From contig CBDICS010000022.1 in assembly GCA_965277415.1 (NCBI GenBank), positions 43,187 through 107,186 of the forward strand: DNA of 64,000 bases, given 5' to 3'. Positions 49,641 through 56,621 of the stretch are shown piece after piece. The DNA is from JAHDHW01 sp965277415 (GTDB lineage: Bacteria > Bacteroidota > Bacteroidia > Chitinophagales > Saprospiraceae). Numbering within the stretch: the first letter of the stretch is position 1; every line of letters begins with the position of its first letter. Under the pieces are notes generated by a model. That model made no database searches. It saw nothing but the letters and a program-made list of their open reading frames with translations, and was not told where the DNA came from. Made by a program: the position numbers and the translations under genes.

Positions 49641-49721
49641 AAATAGAAAAAAGCACCACAGATAATTGAAAAAAGGCTTAACTTAGAGACTAAAGGTTAA
49701 TGAACTTTTTGAAAAAGTACC

Positions 49722-49880
49722 GCAGCGGAGAATGACTATACTTATAATGGTAAGAAACTTAATACCGACTTTGGATTGGATTGGTTGAATTATGGGGCGC
49801 GGTGGTATAATCCGACGATTAGAAAATGAGGACAGGTTGATCCAATAGCTGAAAAGTATTACGCTCTATCCTTTTAATAA
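49722..49880 (+). pseudogene. decayed RHS cassette 7 (short core, tip lost)
   Basis: The frame reads ENDYTYNGKKLNTDFGLDWLNYGARWYNPTIRK, then a TGA, then GQVDPIAEKYYALSF and a stop. The core has several changes at otherwise fixed residues and no tip remains. The short-core leader in front is intact. An immunity-like lipoprotein gene still follows at 49966. Confidence 0.8.
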
Positions 49881-49965
49881 AATCATTTTTACAGTCAGAT
49901 CGCAATGGAAAATGGTGGACATTGGACGGAAAATATAAATGCATATAACCATTAAAAAGCTATTT

Positions 49966-50499
49966 ATGGAAAACTATAATTTAATTATAAAATCACTATT
50001 TATCTTCTTTTTAGTTTTTATTTCATGTCATTTTGAAGATTCATCTAAAACAAGTAAACAGAATATCGATGGACATTGGTATTTAGTGGATATATCGGGA
50101 ATAGAGCAAATGAATTATATTGAAATGAAGATTTTTGAGCATAAAATTATTAGTTTTAATGAAGGGCTAACTACTCATTGGCAAGAGAGTAACATAGATA
50201 TTTCTTTAGAGAACATTTTTCAATTTGGTTCTGATAAATACAAAATTATATCTATAACAAATAACTCGTTTATTTTGACTTTAGAAGCGGACCCTAAAGC
50301 AAAGTTCTATTTTAGGAAACTTATAGATAGCTTTGAAGGAATAGTAATTGAAGATGAAATATTTAGAAAATTAGCTTACGATATAAAAAGAGCATCATTA
50401 AAGGATACGAGTAGAATAAAAGATTTAAAACATATGATGTGGAATGTATTAGGTGGAGCTGTTAATACATTTGAAGTAGATGAAATTATTAATAAATAG
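49966..50499 (+). CDS. orphan immunity-like lipoprotein
   Basis: Start at 49966 gives MENYNLIIKSLFIFFLVFISC-H, a lipoprotein signal; an ATG at 49939 adds a poor leader. The mature domain of about 155 residues has IDGHWYLVDISGIEQMNY and resembles a small beta-barrel lipocalin-like fold (tentative). It follows the decayed cassette 7, so it is probably an immunity gene kept after its toxin was lost, which could protect against kin that still carry the toxin. Confidence 0.55.
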   Translation: MENYNLIIKSLFIFFLVFISCHFEDSSKTSKQNIDGHWYLVDISGIEQMNYIEMKIFEHKIISFNEGLTTHWQESNIDISLENIFQFGSDKYKIISITNNSFILTLEADPKAKFYFRKLIDSFEGIVIEDEIFRKLAYDIKRASLKDTSRIKDLKHMMWNVLGGAVNTFEVDEIINK

Positions 50500-50578
50500 T
50501 TGCACCTAGTTCGATATAAGTTGCTAAAGGGGTCAAGATAAAGAAAAGTAAGAGTCATGCCAATAGAGGTGTGGTTCT

Positions 50579-50670
50579 TACTATATTAAGAAGCGTAACT
50601 CTTCCGAGTTTTAGAATCTCGAAGATAAGCATCCACTATTTTAAAGACAGGCATTTTTTCTTCATCGGAA
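50579..50670 (-). pseudogene. very short antisense XRE remnant (R6)
   Basis: The minus strand from about 50670 reads a degraded version of the KMPVFK-DAYLRD-KT-K-Y tail seen in the other fragments. Only about 30 codons remain. It abuts a 23-bp duplicate of the next gene's coding sequence. Confidence 0.45.
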
Positions 50671-50693
50671 AGGAGTTATAGTTGATCAATTAA
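50671..50693 (+). repeat. 23-bp direct repeat of coding sequence at 50855-50877
   Basis: Positions 50671-50693 are identical to 50855-50877, which lies inside the following gene and encodes GVIVDQLI. The copy sits just before that gene's start, probably a scar left when a cassette of the same lineage was cut back. Confidence 0.8.
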
Positions 50694-50705
50694 ATTATAT
50701 ATGTA

Positions 50706-51395
50706 ATGATATTATTTATTTACTTTTTATTGTTTAGTACAGATTTTATATCTATTGAAGATTTAAATACCTGTATGAATCTTCTTGTTAACAATGAGCA
50801 AATTGTAGAAAGTACTTTTTATTATTGTGAATTTTGTGGAAGTGAAGAAAAAGTAGGAGTTATAGTTGATCAATTAATTGTAGGTGAAAATTTGCCAATA
50901 GAGTACCCAAGCGAATTATCTATTTCGATGGATAAAGGATCCATTCTAAGAGATGACTTAAATTGTTACGCTACATATCTTCCTGTCTATTTTAGGATAG
51001 ATACAATTTCAATTATTGATTCAAAAAATCTATCAATTTCGTTTCGGATAACTAATGATCATTTTATAGAAAGGTCCAAAAGAAAGTCAATAGCAGGCAG
51101 TGACTTTGAATATTATAAGGGAAAAGCACAATTTTTTCAACAAGGAGGATGGAAGATAAAGACTATTAGTTTAAATGAGGAATTCGTACGTGGTGACTTT
51201 TGTAACAGCAGAAAAATTGACTATAATTTCTATAATAAGTTAATGCAAAATATTAATAATACATCATATAAAGAGCTAGTTCATAAGCACGATAGTTTGC
51301 TATCAATTGGACAAGTTATCGATTTTGAAGAACTTAATTATAAACTCGATAGTTTAATAAAAATTGAAGCTGAAATCATAATTGATGACTTTTAG
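50706..51395 (+). CDS. orphan immunity-like exported protein
   Basis: The 229-residue protein has an N-terminal hydrophobic signal (MILFIYFLLFSTDFIS). A soluble domain follows with STFYYCEFCGSEEKVG and a C-terminal helical part. No RHS core or tip precedes it, so it is an immunity-like remnant of a lost cassette (position inference). Its last codons overlap the start of the interrupted membrane gene by 11 bp. Confidence 0.5.
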   Translation: MILFIYFLLFSTDFISIEDLNTCMNLLVNNEQIVESTFYYCEFCGSEEKVGVIVDQLIVGENLPIEYPSELSISMDKGSILRDDLNCYATYLPVYFRIDTISIIDSKNLSISFRITNDHFIERSKRKSIAGSDFEYYKGKAQFFQQGGWKIKTISLNEEFVRGDFCNSRKIDYNFYNKLMQNINNTSYKELVHKHDSLLSIGQVIDFEELNYKLDSLIKIEAEIIIDDF

Positions 51396-51702
51396 AGGTT
51401 CTTCATTAGAATCTGTTATCTTTTATAGCTATGTGGTGGGAGTAGCTTTTGATATTGGTAGAATACCGTAATATAATAATCCTGATCCTAGCTATATGTA
51501 TGTTGAGCATAGACAGTTGATAAACCTTACCTTTGAGGTTAGTTTTTTGGGGACAGTACTAAGTCTTATAATTATTGGAGTATTCTTCAAAAAAGTATTG
51601 AATATTAAAGAAAAGAGATACTTGAAACTATTTTTATTAGGGTTGTTTTTTTTATTATTCAATATTTTCATTGATCCACTAGATGCATGGTATCTTGATT
51701 AA
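51385..51702 (+). pseudogene. interrupted membrane immunity-like gene (internal TAA)
   Basis: From ATG 51385 the frame reads MTFRGSSLESVIFYSYVVGV, AFDIGRIP, then a TAA at 51469-51471, and continues in the same frame with YNNPDPSYMYVEHRQLINLTF and two hydrophobic helices to 51702. Total 105 codons, close to the 113-residue membrane immunity candidate at 41015-41356, with a similar end (AWYLD). One point mutation has split it; the 3' part from ATG 51496 could still be translated. Confidence 0.55.
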
Positions 51703-51756
51703 TATTCATTAAATGGAGTTTATAGCTTCATTCGAATACGCTACAAAAAATAAAAG

Positions 51757-51791
51757 GAAGTCTTGCAAAAGCAGTGTAAGGCTTCTTTTTT
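51757..51791 (+). terminator. intrinsic terminator closing the cassette array
   Basis: GAAGTCTT and AAGGCTTC arms flank a GCAAAAGC loop region, followed by TTTTTT. The ATACGCTACAA motif of the other spacers lies just upstream. From here to 51991 I see no gene. Confidence 0.65.
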
Positions 51792-51991
51792 ATTTAAATG
51801 GGCTGCCCAAAATATTTATGATGTACGATACACAAAACTCTACTTAACATAAGATAAATTGCAATTACCTATATTCCTATAAAACACTATAGACAATAGT
51901 CTTCACCATTCTCACCATTTACCCCTCAATCCAATTTTCTCATTTGCTTTTTTTGCATATTTTTCGAACATTATACACCTATACTGTTCAC

Positions 51992-52084
51992 ATGAAAGAT
52001 TAGTCATCCTTTGACAAAGACGGGCAACACAAGTATTTCACAGTAGAAGAACGTGGGCAATTTTTCAATGCTATCCTTATGTGA
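51992..52084 (+). pseudogene. possible relic of a tyrosine recombinase N-terminal part
   Basis: The frame reads MKD, a TAG stop, SSFDKDGQHKYFTVEERGQF, FNAILM and a stop. The phrase KYFTVEERxxFxNA resembles the start of the catalytic region of phage-type integrases, but only about 30 codons remain. It lies at the right boundary of the RHS array, 5 bp from the ddl gene end. The identification is weak. Confidence 0.2.
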
Positions 52085-52089
52085 TTATC

Positions 52090-53154
52090 CTAAAAACTAG
52101 TCTTCAATCTTTTTTGAGCCTCCTGTCTCTCGATAGCATAATCAATTAGTTTTTCAATCAAATCAGGATATGCCAAACCTTCTGCTTCCCAGAGCTGGGG
52201 ATACATACTTATACTCGTAAACCCCGGAATGGTATTAATTTCATTTACATAAACATCTCCTTCAGGAGTTAAAAACATATCCACCCTTGACAGTACTTCA
52301 CAACCTAATGCTTGATAAGCAGCCAGTGCTACGGCTTGCAAGGTTTCAAGCTCTTCTTCTGAGACCTTTGCTGGAATCTTAATTTGAGCTGCCGTTTGAC
52401 TTACGTATTTTGCTTCATAGGAATATTCTTCTGCTGTGACAACCTCTCCTACTCCACTCACCTTTGGCTTATCATTGCCAAGTACGGCACATTCTAATTC
52501 TCGTCCTATGATCATTTCTTCGATTATGATTTTTCTATCATACAAAAAAGCATCTTCTACCGCATTTTTCAATTCTTCTTCAGTTGTAACTTTGTGCACA
52601 CCTACAGAAGAGCCCATATTAGCGGGTTTTACAAAAACGGGCATGCCTAGGATCTCTTCTACATAGTCAAATTGAATGTCCACAGGATCATTCGCCATAC
52701 AGACTAATCCACTTGCCACATTGATTCCGGCTTCTTTCATTAGTCGTTTGGCAAACTCTTTATCCATTGCTACTGAAGAGCTCAACACATCTGCTCCTAC
52801 AAATGGTAGATCCATTACCCTTAGTAAACCTTGTATGGTGCCATCCTCTCCATGAGGGCCATGAAGCATTAAAATTACCGCCTCAGGTTGAGGAATGGAT
52901 TCTTGCTTATCGGTTCTGATAAATTGTGCCGAGGCTCTTCCTGGGACGATAGAAAGTTCATAGCCCATACCCCGTTCTATTGATTTATCCAATTGACTTT
53001 CTTCGATCAATCTCCATGAGCCTGTTCGATCTATTCCTATAAGTGTAAGCGCAAATTTACTTCGATCAATCGCCGCTAGAATGTTTTTAGTTGAACGAAC
53101 AGAGATCTCATGTTCTGGTGATCTTCCACCGCAAATGAGGGCTATATTTTTCAT
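52090..53154 (-). CDS. ddl: D-alanine--D-alanine ligase
   Basis: The 354-residue ATP-grasp enzyme joins two D-alanines for peptidoglycan precursors in the cytoplasm. Visible are the N-terminal ICGGRSPEHEISVRS loop, LHGPHGEDGTIQGLL, FVKPANMGSSVGV (ATP/substrate loop), EEMIIGRELECAV and the metal site YVNEINTIPGFTSISMYP. The length is close to the family norm. Start MKNIALICGG is standard. It is a housekeeping gene outside the toxin array. Confidence 0.95.
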   Translation of the reverse strand: MKNIALICGGRSPEHEISVRSTKNILAAIDRSKFALTLIGIDRTGSWRLIEESQLDKSIERGMGYELSIVPGRASAQFIRTDKQESIPQPEAVILMLHGPHGEDGTIQGLLRVMDLPFVGADVLSSSVAMDKEFAKRLMKEAGINVASGLVCMANDPVDIQFDYVEEILGMPVFVKPANMGSSVGVHKVTTEEELKNAVEDAFLYDRKIIIEEMIIGRELECAVLGNDKPKVSGVGEVVTAEEYSYEAKYVSQTAAQIKIPAKVSEEELETLQAVALAAYQALGCEVLSRVDMFLTPEGDVYVNEINTIPGFTSISMYPQLWEAEGLAYPDLIEKLIDYAIERQEAQKRLKTSF

Positions 53155-53237
53155 TTTTTTTGGTGCTTTTTTTTTTGGACACAGGGTTCACAGAGAAAAC
53201 ACAGTGCCCACTAAGTGGTTTATGATTATGTCTTTTT

Positions 53238-53675
53238 TCAAGTTTTTTTTAGGGACCATTCTTTGCTAGTTCTATAAACTGTTCCTTTGAATAGAGCGAC
53301 TATATGGTCATCCTGATTTTTAACCTTGACGGTATATATACCGAGTTTATTACTTAGGTTTTCTTCTACCGCTTCTGCTGTGATTATATCTCCAACCTTA
53401 CAAGCCATTGTATGAGAAATCGAGGTTTCTATTGACACCGCTTTTCGGCCATGTGAATTAGAAGCGAAGGCAAAAGCACTGTCAGCAAATGAAAATGTAA
53501 TCCCTCCATGAGCAATTCCAAAACCATTACACATTTCTTTACGGATTGTCATCTTGAGTTTACAAATGCCTATATCTTCATATATACGTTCTATTCCTAA
53601 CCATTGACTAAAGGCATCATTATTATACATCTGATCAATAATATGACTTGCTTTTTTTTCAGAAGATTTTGGCAT
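53238..53675 (-). CDS. PaaI-type hotdog thioesterase
   Basis: Start at 53675 (MPKSSEKKASHIIDQMYNND) is preferred to an ATG 57 bp upstream that adds a poor leader. The 145-residue protein has the hotdog-fold signature CNGFGIAHGGITFSFADSAFAFASN with the catalytic-loop GxxHGG...D/E, and VSIETSISHTMACKVGDIITAEA. Such enzymes hydrolyse aryl- or acyl-CoA thioesters in the cytoplasm. 83 bp separate it from ddl. Substrate unknown. Confidence 0.88.
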   Translation of the reverse strand: MPKSSEKKASHIIDQMYNNDAFSQWLGIERIYEDIGICKLKMTIRKEMCNGFGIAHGGITFSFADSAFAFASNSHGRKAVSIETSISHTMACKVGDIITAEAVEENLSNKLGIYTVKVKNQDDHIVALFKGTVYRTSKEWSLKKT

Positions 53676-53732
53676 AAAGTATTGGTTAATTTTGAGCCTA
53701 AAGATAGAAAAAAATGAGGATTGGAATAACAC

Positions 53733-54037
53733 TAATCGTTTTTATAAGAGGATTAAAAAGGTCTCAAAATGAAGTCATCCATTATTATTCTTTTCTTCAG
53801 GAATTTTAACTGCCCAAATAAATAGTGCTTATGCTGATGTAAAAAAAGGAGGCGGTGCATCAAAAATAAGACTATTCATTTCTTTCAATCTGCACTAATT
53901 CTTTTGCCACAAAGACGCTAAGACACAAAGATATATTCTGCTTCATATTTTTGTGTCTTAGTGCCTTTGTGGCGAAAACCTTACATATGATACACTGTCA
54001 AATTTTAAACCCCAGAAAATACGCCCTAAAAACAAGT
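53733..54037. other. intergenic region with REP-like hairpin
   Basis: A long imperfect palindrome at 53906-53973 pairs GCCACAAAG...CTAAGACACAAA with TTTGTGTCTTAG...CTTTGTGGC. This sequence style is a known dispersed repeat type in Bacteroidota and other phyla (from memory). No gene is convincing here. A related ACAGGGTTCACAGAG-type fragment lies at 53180-53205. Confidence 0.6.
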
Positions 54038-54073
54038 CATCCCGAATCTCAGCTTGAGCCAAAATTCGGGATG
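54038..54073 (-). terminator. terminator of the OmpA gene
   Basis: CATCCCGAAT (54038-54047) pairs perfectly with ATTCGGGATG (54064-54073). Read leftward it is followed by ACTTGTTTTTAG. It lies 48 bp beyond the OmpA stop. Confidence 0.7.
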
Positions 54074-54120
54074 AAAATTATTATTGCGTAATTGCAATAC
54101 AATCTGAATCTATCTAAATT

Positions 54121-55938
54121 TTATTCTGGGCAGATCACTTTAAATTCTGTACGACGGTTGACCTGATGTTCAGCAGCACTACATCTTACGCCGTCAGCGC
54201 ACTTATTTAACAACTTCGACTCACCATATCCTCTAGCTATAATTCTGCTCGCAGCAATACCTTGTCCTGTGATATAATCCGCAGCAGATTTTGCACGTTT
54301 TTGAGATAGTGTTTCATTATAAGCCGCAGTACCTTGGCTATCTGTATGTGAAGATAACTCAACTTTAGCATCTGCATTATCTTTCATAAACTGTACAACT
54401 TTATTCAAATCCGGTTTAGAATCTTCACGAATGTAAGATGAATTTGAATCATAAAGAATATTGTTCAAACGAATAGATTCACCACATTCCACCTCTTCTG
54501 CACAAATTTCTAAACGAACAAATACTGATTTGGAACGATCATAATCCTTAGCATCAACCTTTACGACTTGAGACAAGAAGCTTTTCTTTGTAGCATATAA
54601 TTCGTAAGTCGCTCTACTGGAAAGGTGGAAAATATATTGTCCACTTCCATCTGAAACAGTTGACTTCATAAAATTGTCAGCATTATTCTTCAAGTTAAGT
54701 GTTACACCTGGCAATGGATTTGGGCTATTGCAATAGAACACTTTTCCTTGTACAATAAAATTAGGATCGTTGTAGTAAATGGTCTTTTGTACTGATTCAG
54801 AGGAATTAAAATCGCTTGTTTTGATTTGACCTGGCTCTAAAGCAATATCGTAAAGTTTACCTTCAATCGAATAGTCTCCAGGCGATACGTTTGCTAATTC
54901 TACAATACCGAGACTATTGGTCGTACCGGTTTTAGTGATTTGTCCGCTACTGTTAAGCAGTACAATTTCTGTATTTGGAAGTACTTCGCCTGTTATTTTG
55001 TCTTTTGCGACAATAATTAGAGGTTTTTCTGGACAACCATTATTGCCCACTGTCCCTATGACGTCAGGACATTGATCCTCTAAATCTTCTACACCATCAC
55101 CATCACGATCCGTAATTGGACAACCTTCATTGGCTACAGGTCCGGCTTGTTCAGGGCACTTATCTTCGCTGTCCATGATACCATCACCATCTGTATCAGG
55201 GCAACCTTCGAATTTAGCGATACCAGCGATATCTGGACACTTATCACTAGCATCCGTAATACCATCACCATCTTTGTCAGGACAACCATTAAGCGCAACA
55301 ATACCCGGCACATCAGGGCAAAGGTCTTCCGCATCAATTATACCATCACCATCACGATCCAAAATCACGGGTTCTGGTTCTGGTTCTTCGACTTCATTCA
55401 TCGCTAAGCGAAAACCAATACCGACCTTAACGTAATCACGAAGATCCTCATTACTTACATGATAAGCAAAGGTCGTAGAGAGCGCAGCATTGGGACTCAA
55501 GTTGAAATTTAAACCCAATCCAAGTGGTATATCCAATGCGATATTGTCTTCTACGTCTATCCAATTACCACCGAAACCAGCAAAGAGGCGTGGACGAAAA
55601 ACTTTTCCCTTATAAAGATTAAAGTTCGCAAGGAAATCAAGGCTTATAGTTCCCGATTGACGAAAACGAGCACCATCAGGCGCTTGGGGAAGTTGTACAG
55701 GAACTAAGCGGATCGGAATACTGAAGTCAAAGGCCTCACTTAAGTAACGGAAATATTCGAATTCAAAACCTCCGCCAAATTCGCCGAGGTCAGAAAGACC
55801 TACATTATCTAAAGGCCATTCATAATTAGTAGTGACATAACGGATAGCAAGAGCATTTGGAGCTTCTTTACTTTGTGCCTGTAGAGATATACTGAACAGC
55901 ACAGTTAGCATAAAAGAACTAAAAAATAATCTCAACAT
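54121..55938 (-). CDS. OmpA-family outer-membrane protein with TSP3 repeats
   Basis: Signal peptide (MLRLFFSSFMLTVLFSISLQAQ), then a probable N-terminal beta-barrel (approx. 24-185). A Pro/Glu linker EPEPEPV follows, then four calcium-binding thrombospondin type 3 repeats (DRDGDGIIDAEDLCPDVPG and similar, approx. 192-300), two carboxypeptidase-regulatory-like beta domains (approx. 305-470) and a C-terminal OmpA peptidoglycan-binding domain (VELSSHTDSQGTAAYNETLSQKRA, IIARGYGES, NRRTEFKV). It anchors the outer membrane to the wall. A terminator follows. 605 residues, a common architecture in Bacteroidota. Confidence 0.92.
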   Translation of the reverse strand: MLRLFFSSFMLTVLFSISLQAQSKEAPNALAIRYVTTNYEWPLDNVGLSDLGEFGGGFEFEYFRYLSEAFDFSIPIRLVPVQLPQAPDGARFRQSGTISLDFLANFNLYKGKVFRPRLFAGFGGNWIDVEDNIALDIPLGLGLNFNLSPNAALSTTFAYHVSNEDLRDYVKVGIGFRLAMNEVEEPEPEPVILDRDGDGIIDAEDLCPDVPGIVALNGCPDKDGDGITDASDKCPDIAGIAKFEGCPDTDGDGIMDSEDKCPEQAGPVANEGCPITDRDGDGVEDLEDQCPDVIGTVGNNGCPEKPLIIVAKDKITGEVLPNTEIVLLNSSGQITKTGTTNSLGIVELANVSPGDYSIEGKLYDIALEPGQIKTSDFNSSESVQKTIYYNDPNFIVQGKVFYCNSPNPLPGVTLNLKNNADNFMKSTVSDGSGQYIFHLSSRATYELYATKKSFLSQVVKVDAKDYDRSKSVFVRLEICAEEVECGESIRLNNILYDSNSSYIREDSKPDLNKVVQFMKDNADAKVELSSHTDSQGTAAYNETLSQKRAKSAADYITGQGIAASRIIARGYGESKLLNKCADGVRCSAAEHQVNRRTEFKVICPE

Positions 55939-56621
55939 TTTTTTGTATTTAGTATGTTAGTAATTCGTTTTCTAAATGTTAATTATTATAATATGAAAAT
56001 TTATTCAATACTTAGATCTCCTAAGTAAGAAACACTTCTTCTTCAATTCAAGTCATCCATAAGTACAATATCTTAAACTATTTTATCAGTCTTTTTGATA
56101 AAGTCAAAAATGTTGGATGCTTCTAATTTTCCAGCATAAACATAACAATTCAGTTTTATTGAATCTAACAAGTTTGATAAAGTGTACAGGTCCAAAGATA
56201 CCATCAGCGATGCTACTTTATCAAAGACATTTTAAGGCGTTTACCACAATTAATTGCTATGTCAGCAGACTATAAGTCACTCACTATAAGTTTACTATAA
56301 GATATTTTAACCACAAAAAACAAAGGTAATTATTGTAATGATATAGGGTAAAATATCAATACTCGTACTTAATTTTAGAGTTAGAGTATTCCGCTAGGAC
56401 GGAAATTACTAAATTTAACCAAAAAATTAGTAAAGTTGTTAAAAAAATTGATAGGGTGTTTGTATATCGAATGAAATCGAAGTTGTTTGAAAATATAGTG
56501 CCTTATTATTCCATTTGCCTCTGCTTCTTTTTGTCGTCATTTATACACAATTTTAATACTTAAATTTAGATTGATCTATATTCCTTAAATTGAACAAGTT
56601 CCTTACATTAAAACCGAAGTT
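55939..56621. other. 680-bp intergenic region between divergent genes
   Basis: This AT-rich stretch must hold the promoters of the leftward OmpA gene and the rightward ATP-grasp gene. I see no clear consensus, RNA gene, repeat or open frame worth reporting. Confidence 0.5.

Noticed and set aside
51496..51702. Independent 68-residue membrane gene
   Set aside because: The same frame continues upstream through a single TAA to a good ATG at 51385, so it is the 3' part of an interrupted gene.
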